Shown here in pieces: positions 1-9,107 of a stretch of DNA of 64,000 nt (the first letter of the stretch is position 1; each line of letters opens with the position of its first letter). Made by a program: the position numbers and the translations under genes. The DNA is from Sulfurimonas sp. (GTDB lineage: Bacteria > Campylobacterota > Campylobacteria > Campylobacterales > Sulfurimonadaceae), in contig JAOFSE010000001.1 of the NCBI GenBank assembly GCA_028044295.1, positions 1 through 64,000 on the forward strand, read 5' to 3'. Below the pieces are notes generated by a model that was not told the DNA's origin, made no database searches, and saw only the letters and a program-made list of their open reading frames with translations.

Positions 1-1344
1 ATCTGGAGTCCAACAAGTTGGAGAGAAAAACCAATTTTACAACAACCAACTTATCCAAATCAAGAGGCATTAAAAAAAGTTATAAAAGAACTTGAAAATT
101 TTCCACCACTTGTATTCGCTGGTGAAGCTAGAAGATTAAAAGACCAACTTGCTGATGTGGCAAATGGTGATGCTTTTTTACTTCAAGGTGGCGATTGTGC
201 TGAGAGTTTTAGTGAGTTTCATGCTGACAATATAAGAGATACATTTAAAGCTCTTATGCAAATGGCTGTAGTTATGACATATGCGGGTGGTGTACCAGTT
301 GTAAAAGTGGGTCGCCTTGGTGGTCAATTTGCAAAGCCTCGTTCATCAGATACTGAGACGCTAGATGGTGTAACACTTAACTCTTATCGTGGAGATATTA
401 TAAATGGTGTAGACTTTACGGCAGAGGCTCGTGTTCCAGATCCTGAACGTATGATAAAAGCATATAACCAAGCATCAGCTACTCAAAATCTTCTTCGTGC
501 ATTTGCAACTGGTGGAATGGCAGACTTGCATCAGGTTCACAAATGGAATCTTGATTTTGCACATAAAAGTGAAGTGTCAGAAAAGTATGAAAAACTAGCG
601 CACGAAATAGAAAACTCTCTTCGTTTTATGAAGTCTTGTGGGATTACATCTAAAACATATAGAAATCTACGTGAGACTGATTTTTATACATCACATGAGG
701 CACTTTTACTACCTTATGAAGAGGCTTTTACTAGAAAAGACTCTATCACAGGTGAGTGGTACGATACATCAGCTCATATGTTATGGATTGGTGATAGAAC
801 TCGTCAATTAGATGGTGCTCATGTAGAGTTCTTAAAAGGTGTAAATAACCCTATAGGTGTTAAAGCTGGACCAACAATGGACCCGGAAGATTTAATTAAA
901 CTTTGTCATACATTGAATCCTAAAAACGAAGCTGGTCGTCTTAATGTTATTGTTAGAATGGGTGCTAACAAAGTCGGTGAGGGTATGCCAAAACTTATTC
1001 GTGCTATTGAAAAAGAGGGAATGAAAGTAGTATGGTCATGTGATCCAATGCATGGTAACACTATCAAGTCATCTAACAATTATAAAACTCGTCCTGTTGA
1101 TGATATTCTTACTGAAATGAAACAGTTCTTTCAGGTTCATAATGCTGAAGGTACTTATGGTGGTGGTGTTCATATGGAGATGACAGGTAAAAATGTAACA
1201 GAGTGTATTGGTGGTTCTTTTGTTGTAACTGAAGAAGATTTGTCTTCTCGTTATCACACTCATTGTGATCCACGTCTTAATGCAGATCAATCTTTAGAAT
1301 TGGCATTTTTAATTGCAGACACTTTGAAAGAAGCGCGTAAATAG
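1..1344 (+). CDS. aroF: 3-deoxy-7-phosphoheptulonate synthase, class II (5'-truncated)
   Basis: Catalyses condensation of phosphoenolpyruvate and erythrose 4-phosphate, the first step of the shikimate pathway, in the cytoplasm. The reading frame is open from base 1, giving 447 visible residues, about full length for class II (plant-type) enzymes, so only a few N-terminal codons lie outside the window. The visible start has the family's Trp-Ser-Pro and Ser-Trp-Arg pattern followed by a Gln-Gln-Pro-Tyr stretch. The motif [11 protein letters not shown] is near residue 60, and CDPMHGNT and GGVHMEMTG lie in the C-terminal half. An apparent GTG start at 157 is internal and not used, because homology continues upstream of it. 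It converges on the next gene. Confidence 0.95.
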   Translation: MWSPTSWREKPILQQPTYPNQEALKKVIKELENFPPLVFAGEARRLKDQLADVANGDAFLLQGGDCAESFSEFHADNIRDTFKALMQMAVVMTYAGGVPVVKVGRLGGQFAKPRSSDTETLDGVTLNSYRGDIINGVDFTAEARVPDPERMIKAYNQASATQNLLRAFATGGMADLHQVHKWNLDFAHKSEVSEKYEKLAHEIENSLRFMKSCGITSKTYRNLRETDFYTSHEALLLPYEEAFTRKDSITGEWYDTSAHMLWIGDRTRQLDGAHVEFLKGVNNPIGVKAGPTMDPEDLIKLCHTLNPKNEAGRLNVIVRMGANKVGEGMPKLIRAIEKEGMKVVWSCDPMHGNTIKSSNNYKTRPVDDILTEMKQFFQVHNAEGTYGGGVHMEMTGKNVTECIGGSFVVTEEDLSSRYHTHCDPRLNADQSLELAFLIADTLKEARK

Positions 1345-1362
1345 AAATATAAATAAGATGAT

Positions 1363-2358
1363 TTAGAAAAATTCTATTTCATCCTCTGTGTTATGATCTT
1401 GTGGTAATAATGTAATTTGTAGTTGAGCAATACTACTTAAAAGAGTTTTGTCCAGATAATGAATGTCTTCAGCTTGACAGGTGATAAACACAGCCATTCT
1501 CCAAGAGTTTAAATCTCCAATGATAGCTTTTAAATAAGCGCCAACCATCTCTATCGTTTCATTATCCATGTCGCCTAAATGTGTATTTGCTAATAAGTCT
1601 TTTAAAATAGTAAGGGTATATGCTAACTCTTCAAATTCATATAGCGTATTTAGTACTTTAGCGTATTGCTCAAATAGTTGAGCAGACTCATCGATAATTA
1701 AAGGTGTTATAACTTCCGTAGAGTATATTGCATCTAAAACTTCTGATTCTAGTTCATCAAGTTCTGCAACCATTTCATAGTCTAAATCTATATCAAGAAG
1801 ATAGTCTTTTGCTGAAGTTACTTTAACTGCTTCAACTTCTATCGGAGGAGCGTCTTCTACAATTTTTGGAACCTCTTTTTTCTCTTCTATCTTATCAATA
1901 ACTTTTTGAACTTCTTTTGTATATGATTTATTGCTTGTTCTAACTTTATAGTATATAAGAACATATTCGTTTATTACACCTTCAAAATTATAATCCATAA
2001 GAATAGATAATTCTTTGAGTTTGGTTGTTGTAAGTTGATCATTATCATTGCAAAAACTAATAAGAGCATTTTTAAGCTGAACACATATCATAAATATATC
2101 TGAAAGAGGAATGTTTTTTCTTTTAAAAATAGTAAGCATAACTGCTAAAACAGGACAGTTACCAGGTTCTTGTTCCGCTTTTGCTACAGTAATTGTATGT
2201 TCAAGTACTTTGGAAGCGAAGTTGTCTCTAAAAAATTTAATATCAATGCAAAATTTAGATAATCTATCTTTAACTATCTTGTTGTCTAACCATATGTCTA
2301 ATATCTTATGTTGGTTGTTCTCTATAAAGTCTACATTTGTATTAAGATTGTCAAGCAC
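1363..2358 (-). CDS. conserved hypothetical cytoplasmic protein
   Basis: 331 residues that I do not recognise. No signal peptide or membrane segment is visible. Two mostly helical parts flank an acidic and lysine-rich linker at about residues 150-190. The C-terminal part contains the stretch SWRMAVFITCQAED. I place the start at a GTG at 2358 because a GGAG ribosome site lies six bases upstream; an in-frame TTG four codons earlier overlaps that site. It is separated by about 50 bases from the ABC-F gene upstream and converges on aroF. The layout of helices and linker suggests a regulatory or scaffold role, but this is only a guess. Confidence 0.7.
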   Translation of the reverse strand: MLDNLNTNVDFIENNQHKILDIWLDNKIVKDRLSKFCIDIKFFRDNFASKVLEHTITVAKAEQEPGNCPVLAVMLTIFKRKNIPLSDIFMICVQLKNALISFCNDNDQLTTTKLKELSILMDYNFEGVINEYVLIYYKVRTSNKSYTKEVQKVIDKIEEKKEVPKIVEDAPPIEVEAVKVTSAKDYLLDIDLDYEMVAELDELESEVLDAIYSTEVITPLIIDESAQLFEQYAKVLNTLYEFEELAYTLTILKDLLANTHLGDMDNETIEMVGAYLKAIIGDLNSWRMAVFITCQAEDIHYLDKTLLSSIAQLQITLLPQDHNTEDEIEFF

Positions 2359-2411
2359 ATAACACTCCAAAAATATTATTTAACTTATTCTATCAGAACT
2401 AAATTAAAAAT

Positions 2412-4352
2412 TTATAAACTACTTAGACTCTCCTGTTTCTCTTCTATGACAAATAATTCTTCCATTTTTTCTTCGTAAATAGTTTCGAGTTTAGACAGTT
2501 CTTTAGCCAAGTCACTTATACCAATTTCTTCATAGCATTCGGGATTTGCTAAACATCTGTTTTTTTCTTCTATCTCTAACTCTAGTTTTTCTATTTCCCT
2601 AGGCAACTCTTCGAGTGCCATCTTCTCTTTAAATGTAAGTTTTATATTTTTGACTTTCTCTGTAGGTATATCTTTTTTCTCTACATGTAACTCTTTTTCC
2701 ATGTTGGAGAGCACATGTAACTCTTTTTCTAACTCTAAATATTCAGAGTACTGCTGATGAGACTCTTCTATAGTTTTATCTTCTTTAAATATAAAAAGCT
2801 TTTTGGCAATCTTATCTACAAAGTACCTATCATGACTTACAATTATGACAGCACCTGCAAAGTTCGTAAGTTGTTCTTCTAAAATATTGATAGTTGGAAT
2901 ATCTAAATCATTTGTAGGTTCATCAAGTATTAGAATATCTACATCTTTTGTAAAAAGTAGGGCTAGCGCTATACGGTTTTTTTCGCCACCACTTAAAACA
3001 CCCACTTTTTTCTCTAAAAACTCTCTAGGAAATAAAAAGTTTTTGAGATAGCCATACACATGTAGGTCTTTTCCTCTAACACTTACTCTATCTCCTCCAT
3101 GCGGACAGAAAGTTTCCATTAGGTTTTTGTCATCATCAAGCATTTCACGATGTTGGTCAAAGTAACCTATCTTAAATTCACCTTGTTTAATCTTCCCAGA
3201 TGTAGGCTCAATTCTTCCAAGTAGTGCTTTTAAAAGAGTTGACTTACCACTTCCATTTGGTCCAACTATAGCTATTACATCTTTTTGAAGTATCCTAGTC
3301 GTAAAGTCTTTTAGTAGTTCTTTATTTCCAAGAGTAAGAGCTAAATTTTCTACTTCAAAAAGCATTTTCTGTCTATTTATACTTTTGTCACGGTTAAAGT
3401 GTTTGGCCTCACGTTGAAGTTCAACAGACATTTTCCTTATCTGAGCAGGATTAGTTTTTGCATCTTCACGTAGTTGCATTAGACGCTCTTTACGACCTTC
3501 ATTTCTTTTAAGTCTAGCTCTAACACCACGTGCAAACCAAGCATTTTCTCTTTTTAGTATATCCAGTAAGTTGTCGTGCTGTTTTTGAAGTGTTCTGATA
3601 TGTTCAGCTTTTTGTGTTAAGTAGTCACTATAACCACCTCTGTACTCACGAAGTGAACAATCTTCAACTTCGATACTCTTAGTAGCAATTCTATCTATGA
3701 AATATCTATCATGTGAGATAAATACTAAAGTGAATTTCTCTTTTAAGATAAGCTCTTCTAAAAACTCAACCATGTATACATCAAGATGATTGGTAGGCTC
3801 ATCTAGAAGTAGAACATCAGGCTTTTGTAGTAACAAAGAGGCTAGAGCAACACGACGTTGTTCCCCACCACTAAGTAGAACTATGGGTTTGTCTTCATAT
3901 TTTTTAAGGTCAAAATGTTGGATTATACGCTCTATCTTATCATCCAAATTCCAAGCATTATGATGTTCAATATAACGTGAGAGTTTTTCATGTGCATCTA
4001 GAAGTTTTTTGTTTTCAAAATCATCTGCTAATTCTAGTGAGAGCTCGTTGTACTTCTCTTTTGCTTCATTTAGCTCTATTAGTCCATCTTCTACTGCTTC
4101 TCTTACAGTATGACCTTCTTTAAAATTTGGTCTTTGATCTAGCATTTTAATCTCTAAGTCATTTCTAGTTATTCTTTCGCCACCATCTTGCATAAGAGTA
4201 CCATTAACTATTTTCATAAGAGTAGATTTACCACTACCATTTTTACCAATAATAACGATTCTCTCAGCTTCGTCAACATGAAAATTAATTTCAGTAAGTA
4301 TTTTTTGTGCAGAGTAATGTTTAGAAATATTTTGAAGGTCTATGAGCGCCAT
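2412..4352 (-). CDS. ABC-F family ATPase, Uup-like
   Basis: A soluble protein with two ATP-binding cassettes and no membrane domain, as in the ABC-F family that acts on ribosomes (EttA, Uup). Cassette 1 has Walker A GKNGSGKS at 36-43, signature LSGGEQ near 160 and Walker B LLLDEP near 180. Cassette 2 has Walker A GPNGSGKS near 364, signature LSGGEK near 453 and Walker B ILILDEP near 473. An arginine- and lysine-rich linker separates them. The last hundred residues are Glu/Lys-rich and predicted coiled coil, as in Uup. At 646 residues it matches that family. Two TACATGTA-like sites fall in the C-terminal coding region. The exact ABC-F subgroup is inferred. Confidence 0.92.
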   Translation of the reverse strand: MALIDLQNISKHYSAQKILTEINFHVDEAERIVIIGKNGSGKSTLMKIVNGTLMQDGGERITRNDLEIKMLDQRPNFKEGHTVREAVEDGLIELNEAKEKYNELSLELADDFENKKLLDAHEKLSRYIEHHNAWNLDDKIERIIQHFDLKKYEDKPIVLLSGGEQRRVALASLLLQKPDVLLLDEPTNHLDVYMVEFLEELILKEKFTLVFISHDRYFIDRIATKSIEVEDCSLREYRGGYSDYLTQKAEHIRTLQKQHDNLLDILKRENAWFARGVRARLKRNEGRKERLMQLREDAKTNPAQIRKMSVELQREAKHFNRDKSINRQKMLFEVENLALTLGNKELLKDFTTRILQKDVIAIVGPNGSGKSTLLKALLGRIEPTSGKIKQGEFKIGYFDQHREMLDDDKNLMETFCPHGGDRVSVRGKDLHVYGYLKNFLFPREFLEKKVGVLSGGEKNRIALALLFTKDVDILILDEPTNDLDIPTINILEEQLTNFAGAVIIVSHDRYFVDKIAKKLFIFKEDKTIEESHQQYSEYLELEKELHVLSNMEKELHVEKKDIPTEKVKNIKLTFKEKMALEELPREIEKLELEIEEKNRCLANPECYEEIGISDLAKELSKLETIYEEKMEELFVIEEKQESLSSL

Positions 4353-4423
4353 ATAGTTTATCTATCCAATCAGTAATATAAGTAATAATCCTGAAATAGT
4401 ATCTTAGTTGTAATTAAAAAGCT

Positions 4424-5200
4424 TTAAACCTTCTCTAATTCATTATACATCTCTAAAAGGTATGCATTTATATCTTCCTTAGTGCACTCATCTTCTAGTG
4501 TTTCAATTAAAAGACCATCTTTATAGAGATATGAACTTATTTGAAAGAGTTCTATTGTCGTTTTTGATTCTTGTGAATATTTTATAATTTTCTTTATATT
4601 GAAATCTATCTTTATAGTGCTATTTTTACTTTTAATGCCATTTTTGTTAAAAAAATTTATAAAGTTTTGTGGATTGACATCTTTTGAGTTAAATGTAAAC
4701 TTTATATTTTTCGATGAAATATCAGTTGATATATCAAAGGTAATAATTTTTTTTGAGCACTTTTTTTTATTTATACATTTCTGTATTAGTGTCTCAAAGC
4801 TTCCACCATTTTCATAAATATATATTCCATCGGATCTCTCTTCACATAGACTTTTTAGTGGTAAATTTTTTTCAGATGCTATTGCAAAGAAACCAACATC
4901 TTCATCTATATCTTCTTCGTAAGCTGTAATTTTTTTTATATTTTCATTTGGAAAATAAACCAACTCATCTCTTGTGATAAAGGATTCTCTTTGGAACTCA
5001 TTGGGAAATATCATTTGAATATCAGAACCAGTTACATAAAAAATATATATGTAACCATCTTTGTTTAGTGATGCTTCTAACTCAATAGACGCATTCGGTG
5101 GGTACTTTTGTAGGTTTGTTGTTAGTTTTGCTTCTAAGCCGTTTATGGTATTCGAATATAAACTACATGTAAACATCAAAATTATAAATATATTTTTCAT
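4424..5200 (-). CDS. exported DUF4384 domain protein
   Basis: 258 residues with an N-terminal signal peptide (MKNIFIILMFTCSLYS). Residues about 30-110 match the DUF4384 pattern, with a YPPNASIELEASLNKDGYIY-like strand followed by an asparagine-proline turn and IFPNE. The remainder is lysine-rich and unassigned. DUF4384 domains often occur in periplasmic or outer-membrane proteins and are found next to or fused to caspase-like domains; a caspase-family lipoprotein occurs elsewhere in this window at 56584-57702. The start overlaps the stop of the upstream gene by one base (TAATG), so the two are probably translated together. The domain call is from memory of the family. Confidence 0.75.
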   Translation of the reverse strand: MKNIFIILMFTCSLYSNTINGLEAKLTTNLQKYPPNASIELEASLNKDGYIYIFYVTGSDIQMIFPNEFQRESFITRDELVYFPNENIKKITAYEEDIDEDVGFFAIASEKNLPLKSLCEERSDGIYIYENGGSFETLIQKCINKKKCSKKIITFDISTDISSKNIKFTFNSKDVNPQNFINFFNKNGIKSKNSTIKIDFNIKKIIKYSQESKTTIELFQISSYLYKDGLLIETLEDECTKEDINAYLLEMYNELEKV

Positions 5201-5523
5201 TATATTACTTTAGTATCTTCTTTTGTTTCTAGACATAACTCTCTTGCAGTATACCAGTCTGCTATGCCTCTGTCTGTATAGTGATACTCTCTTTGCTTTA
5301 CTGGAATTACACTGTTTCGTATTTTTGAGCGAACTATACCAATTACAATAAATGATAGTACAAGTGCTAAAAAAGCAATAAAGTAATCATACATGTAAAA
5401 TGCAATAATAGTTATTACATATATTGAATACTGCAAGGTTAACCATAAAAGAATAGAAACGAGTTTACATTTTTGTGTTTCAATCTTTGGTGTCTGTTCT
5501 ATCATGTCTATAAAGTCATTCAT
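5200..5523 (-). CDS. small membrane protein, hypothetical
   Basis: 107 residues with two adjacent hydrophobic segments at about 24-45 and 47-68, cytoplasmic-looking basic residues after them, and a C-terminal tail containing YTDRGIADWYTARELCLE. I do not recognise the family. It is the first gene of a two-gene unit with the DUF4384 protein, coupled through TAATG. No clear Shine-Dalgarno precedes the ATG at 5523. It is divergent from htpG across a 141-base gap that holds an inverted repeat. Confidence 0.7.
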   Translation of the reverse strand: MNDFIDMIEQTPKIETQKCKLVSILLWLTLQYSIYVITIIAFYMYDYFIAFLALVLSFIVIGIVRSKIRNSVIPVKQREYHYTDRGIADWYTARELCLETKEDTKVI

Positions 5524-5566
5524 TCGATTATTGTACCAAAATTATATAAAAATACAAATGACTAAG

Positions 5567-5595
5567 CTTAGTTTAGTTAAGGAGACTAAACTAAG
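5567..5595. promoter_or_regulatory. inverted repeat upstream of htpG, HAIR-like operator candidate
   Basis: The arms CTTAGTTTAGT and ACTAAACTAAG are perfect 11-base inverted repeats separated by seven bases. The left arm also overlaps the palindrome ACTAAGCTTAGT at 5561-5572. It sits between divergent genes about 70 bases before the htpG start. The HspR operator (HAIR) is CTTGAGT-N7-ACTCAAG; this site shares the seven-base spacer and five of seven positions per inner half-site. No T-run follows, so a terminator is unlikely. Heat-shock control is an inference. Confidence 0.5.
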
Positions 5596-5664
5596 TTGAT
5601 TCTACTTGTCCCTATTAACTTTTTTTTGATAAACTTACACAAAATTACAAATAGGATATATTAA

Positions 5665-7557
5665 ATGGCAAAACATCAGTTTCAAACAGAAGCAAATCAA
5701 ATATTAAACCTTATGATTCACTCACTATACTCAAACAAAGAGATATTTATTCGTGAGTTAGTTTCAAATGCTTCAGATGCACTAGATAAACTAAATATGT
5801 TAGTTTTAACAGAAGACAAATATAAAGATGTGACTTTCGCACCTCGTATAGATATTGTCGCAGATAAAGATGCTAAGACATTAACTATCAAAGATTCTGG
5901 TATTGGTATGAATGAAGAAGACCTTATGAATAACCTTGGTACTATAGCTAAGTCTGGTACGAAAGCATTCTTAGAAAACCTTTCAGGTGACCAAAAAGAA
6001 GATTCTAATCTTATAGGTCAGTTTGGTGTTGGTTTCTACGCTTGTTTTATGGTTGCTCATAAAGTTGAAGTTACGACTAAAAAAGCTGGAGAAGAGAAGG
6101 CTCTTTTATGGACGAGTGCAGGGGACGGTGAATTTGATATAGAAGATGCAACTGCTGATAGTCATGGTACTACAATTGTTATGCATCTTAATGATGATGA
6201 GGAAGAGTTTTTAGAAGCTCACAGAATTGAGACTATTATTAAAAAATACTCTAACCACATTCCATTCCCAATTTTTATGGATAAAGAAAATTTTGTTGCT
6301 GCGGTTAAAGATGATGATGACAAAGAGATTGAGCCATCAAGAACTGATATTGTAAATGAGCAAATTAACCGTGCAAATGCATTATGGACTATTGGTAAAA
6401 AAGATATCAAAGATGAGGAGTATAAAGACTTCTACAGCTCAATAGCTCACTCATCTGAAGAACCTTTAACTTGGATGCATAATAAAGCTGAGGGTGCTGT
6501 AGAGTATACTACACTTTTCTATGTACCATCAAAGGCTCCTATGGACATGTATAGAGTTGATTACCAAACAGGTATCAAGCTATACATCAACCGTGTTTTT
6601 ATTACAGATGATGAAAAAGAGCTTATGCCTACGTACCTTAGATTCTTACGTGGTGTAATTGACTCTAAAGATTTACCTTTAAATGTATCTCGTGAGATTT
6701 TACAGTCAAATGCAGTAATGGCGAAAATTAAAAATGCTTCTGTTAAAAAAGTACTTTCAGAACTTGCAAAAATGGCGAAGAAAGATTCAGCAAAATATGA
6801 TGAGTTCTTCTCTGAATTTGGAAATGTACTAAAAGAAGGTCTTTATAGTGACATGGGTAACCGTGAGAAGATTTTAGAGCTTATGAAGTTTAACACTCTT
6901 AATTCAGAGAGTACTGTAATGCTTGAAGACTTCTTAACAAATGTTGATGAAGAGAAAAAAGAGATTTACTATATCGCTGGTAAAACTTCTCTGAGTATGC
7001 TTAGAAACTCTCCTGCACTAGAAAAATTCAAGGCTAAGGGTATTGATGTTCTTGTTTTAAATGAAGAGGTAGATACTATCATCTTCCCAATGGTTACAGA
7101 ATATAAAGAGTATAAGCTTGTACCTGTAGCAGATGCTAAGTTTGAAGAGAGTGAAGAAGAGAAAAAAGCTGAGGAAGAGGTTGCAAAGACTTATGAAGGA
7201 CTTGCTAAAGAGTTTAAAGATGCTTTAGGTGAAGCTGTTAAATCAGTAGAAACTACATCTGACTTAGTTGACTCACCTGTAAAACTTAAAGTTGACAAAG
7301 AAGACCCAGCATATATGATGGCTCAGATGATGAAACAGATGGGGCAAGATAATGGTGCACCTGACCCAGCTCCAATCTTACAAATCAATCCTAATCATGA
7401 ACTTCTTATTAAGTTGAAAGACTCTAGTGATGTAAACTTAGTAAATGATGCAGCACATGTTCTTCTTGATCAAGCTAAGTTATTTGATGGTAAAGAGTTA
7501 AGTGATACGGCTGACTTTATCTCAAGGTTAAATAGAATTATTTCCAAAGCTATATAA
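5665..7557 (+). CDS. htpG: chaperone protein HtpG (Hsp90)
   Basis: Cytoplasmic ATP-dependent chaperone of 630 residues, normal for bacterial Hsp90. The N-terminal ATPase shows the conserved IRELVSNASDALDKL helix, DSGIGM, and the lid GQFGVGFYACF. The middle domain has the GIKLYINRVFI and LNVSREILQ motifs. The C-terminal dimerisation domain is complete. Unlike eukaryotic forms there is no long charged linker, only a short acidic stretch. The start ATG is preceded by AGGATATATTAA. It is transcribed alone behind a strong inverted repeat at 5567-5595 that may be a heat-shock operator. Confidence 0.98.
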   Translation: MAKHQFQTEANQILNLMIHSLYSNKEIFIRELVSNASDALDKLNMLVLTEDKYKDVTFAPRIDIVADKDAKTLTIKDSGIGMNEEDLMNNLGTIAKSGTKAFLENLSGDQKEDSNLIGQFGVGFYACFMVAHKVEVTTKKAGEEKALLWTSAGDGEFDIEDATADSHGTTIVMHLNDDEEEFLEAHRIETIIKKYSNHIPFPIFMDKENFVAAVKDDDDKEIEPSRTDIVNEQINRANALWTIGKKDIKDEEYKDFYSSIAHSSEEPLTWMHNKAEGAVEYTTLFYVPSKAPMDMYRVDYQTGIKLYINRVFITDDEKELMPTYLRFLRGVIDSKDLPLNVSREILQSNAVMAKIKNASVKKVLSELAKMAKKDSAKYDEFFSEFGNVLKEGLYSDMGNREKILELMKFNTLNSESTVMLEDFLTNVDEEKKEIYYIAGKTSLSMLRNSPALEKFKAKGIDVLVLNEEVDTIIFPMVTEYKEYKLVPVADAKFEESEEEKKAEEEVAKTYEGLAKEFKDALGEAVKSVETTSDLVDSPVKLKVDKEDPAYMMAQMMKQMGQDNGAPDPAPILQINPNHELLIKLKDSSDVNLVNDAAHVLLDQAKLFDGKELSDTADFISRLNRIISKAI

Positions 7558-7629
7558 AAATAATTGTTTAATTTTGTTATTGATTGAAAATATTATTATA
7601 ATTTATGATAATTATGATACTCTTTCATC

Positions 7630-8136
7630 ATGATACATGATGGAATAGAAAAAAGAGATCAAAAAAATAGTCAGCTCCGTCGTAATATAGATAAACTTAT
7701 ATACGACGGGCACTCTTTTTTAAAACAAAATTTACTTGATTTAGACGTGCACGACTATCATTATATTATTAATGAAGCCATTGAAGAATTAGGTTTAGAC
7801 CACAACATAGTCATTCAACTGCTCGAAGACTACATTATTCAGATTTTAAAAGCCAAAGTAACATTTTTAACATTGATAAATGATTTAAAAAATGAAGAAC
7901 TAAAAAACTTACCTCTAGATTATACAGAATTAAGAGACTTGGCCCATAAAAATTTAGGTGTAGCTAGAAACTTACGCATAGTAGATGCACAAAAAATATT
8001 GACAGAATTATTAAAAAAAGATGATTTAGACTATCTTCTTTTATGCGTTAAAGCTTTGGAAGTTTCCGCAGTGAAGTTAAATCCACTTTGTGCTTATGAA
8101 ACTTTGAATTTAATTGAAGTAAAAAACTCTATCTAA
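7630..8136 (+). CDS. HPt-like helical protein, hypothetical
   Basis: 168 residues, mainly helical, no signal peptide. Residues about 105-135 (LAHKNLGVARNLRIVDAQKI) resemble the histidine-phosphotransfer motif (AHxLKGxAxNLG), with the candidate phospho-accepting histidine in DLAHKN. The usual Leu-Lys-Gly is replaced by Asn-Leu-Gly, so function is uncertain. No kinase or receiver gene adjoins it. The start at 7630 has no Shine-Dalgarno; possible -10 elements TATAAT (7597) and TATGAT (7613) would give a very short leader. Bases 7626-7642 form a small inverted repeat, CATCATG with CATGATG. The HPt assignment needs a profile search. Confidence 0.55.
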   Translation: MIHDGIEKRDQKNSQLRRNIDKLIYDGHSFLKQNLLDLDVHDYHYIINEAIEELGLDHNIVIQLLEDYIIQILKAKVTFLTLINDLKNEELKNLPLDYTELRDLAHKNLGVARNLRIVDAQKILTELLKKDDLDYLLLCVKALEVSAVKLNPLCAYETLNLIEVKNSI

Positions 8137-8137
8137 C

Positions 8138-8308
8138 TTATCTATTTCTCATAGATTTTGCAACTTTCTCAAGTTTATTTTTTCCCTTTGTTTGAAGAGT
8201 CATTTCATTGCTACTAGTTGGTAGAGTGAATGTTAAAAGTATAAATATAAATGAAAAAACTATTGCACTAAGTATGCTGAGGATCAGTTTTAGTTTAAAG
8301 TCATCCAT
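8138..8308 (-). CDS. 56-residue single-pass membrane protein
   Basis: A short reading frame starting MDDFKLKLILSILSAIVF, with one transmembrane segment at about 8-30 and a basic C-terminal tail ending KSMRNR. The ATG at 8308 is preceded by AGGAAATAATATAA, a good ribosome site. It follows the 99-residue membrane protein gene by 11 bases and is probably the last gene of a three-gene unit of small membrane proteins. Family not recognised. It converges on the HPt-like gene with one base between the stops. Confidence 0.65.
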   Translation of the reverse strand: MDDFKLKLILSILSAIVFSFIFILLTFTLPTSSNEMTLQTKGKNKLEKVAKSMRNR

Positions 8309-8319
8309 TATATTATTTC

Positions 8320-8619
8320 CTATACATCATTTTTAGTTGTCATATATATCCAAAATTCTTTATGAGAGTAACCTCTATTTAAAAAATAGAATTGTAAGAT
8401 GCTTACTCTATATAATGTTACTAACATCTTTGCAAAAGGAATAAAAAGGCTCAAGCTTACTAATATTGGTTGTTCCTTATTTCCCTTTGACTCTATCATA
8501 TCTTGCATACCAATATTCTTACTAAGATATACTCCAAAGATGATGGAGAATGAAAAATTTAAAATTAGTCCAAAGATTAAATAAGCTATAAAGTCTTGTT
8601 CGTTCATGCCAGCAATCAT
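8320..8619 (-). CDS. small membrane protein, hypothetical
   Basis: 99 residues, with hydrophobic segments at about 11-32 and 51-72 and an aromatic-rich C-terminus. The start at 8619 is supported by TAGGA about ten bases upstream; an alternative Met five codons in lacks one. It lies between two other small membrane protein genes in the same orientation with gaps of 11 and 53 bases, so a joint operon is likely. No recognised domain. Confidence 0.65.
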   Translation of the reverse strand: MIAGMNEQDFIAYLIFGLILNFSFSIIFGVYLSKNIGMQDMIESKGNKEQPILVSLSLFIPFAKMLVTLYRVSILQFYFLNRGYSHKEFWIYMTTKNDV

Positions 8620-8672
8620 AATTGTTTATTCCTATCAGTTTATTAAGTCTATTTTATCTAAATGAATCTTTT

Positions 8673-8960
8673 TTATTCATAAGACTTGATTCTGTTTCTT
8701 GTATAAAAAGTTCCAAATGGTATTAATGATGCAACAAAGAATAATAGTGATTCTTTCCATGACCATTTAATTTTTATCCATGAAGTAGTAATCAATATAC
8801 ATAAAAGTACAAATAGGACTCCATGAGCCATACCTGCAATTTTAACTGCAGATGGATATTCAAACATATATTTCATAGGCATTGCTATAAAAAGCAATAC
8901 TAAGTATGAATAACCCTCTGTTGTATTTATTATTCCTAGGTTTTTTACCATATTATTCAT
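8673..8960 (-). CDS. DUF3817 family membrane protein
   Basis: 95 residues with three hydrophobic segments. The pattern GYSYLVLLFIAMPMKY followed by a Gly-x-x-His-Gly segment (KIAGMAHGVLFVLLC) and WSWKESLLFFVASLIPFGTF matches the DUF3817 integral membrane family, whose function is unknown. I chose the ATG at 8960 because AGGAG lies eight bases before it; a longer in-frame extension to 9011 has no ribosome site. It is the first gene of the small-membrane-protein unit and divergent from the oad operon. Confidence 0.8.
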   Translation of the reverse strand: MNNMVKNLGIINTTEGYSYLVLLFIAMPMKYMFEYPSAVKIAGMAHGVLFVLLCILITTSWIKIKWSWKESLLFFVASLIPFGTFYTRNRIKSYE

Positions 8961-9069
8961 TAAATCGACTCCTATATATTTTTTTTGAATTATATAATCA
9001 AAAAGTAACAAATAGGGTATGTTTAAAATATAAAAAATATGTCAAAAGTTTGTTTAATATTAGTTTGAA

Positions 9070-9075
9070 TATAAT
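9070..9075 (+). promoter_or_regulatory. -10 element for the oad operon
   Basis: TATAAT, 32 bases before the oadG ATG in an AT-rich gap between divergent units. The predicted transcript starts near 9082 and carries AAAGGTG before the start codon. Campylobacterota sigma-70 promoters rely mainly on the -10 box. Confidence 0.5.
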
Positions 9076-9107
9076 ACGCCTAAATTATGTAAAAAAAGGT
9101 GTACTAA

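Noticed and set aside
157..159. GTG at 157 as start of aroF
   Set aside because: The upstream frame is open to base 1 and carries the conserved N-terminal residues of the family.
1339..1379. Terminator between aroF and the next gene
   Set aside because: AAATAGAA and TTCTATTT can pair, but the 25-base loop and AT-only context make it no better than chance.
5567..5595. CIRCE element of HrcA before htpG
   Set aside because: CIRCE is TTAGCACTC-N9-GAGTGCTAA. The arms and the seven-base spacer here do not fit; HspR-type is nearer.
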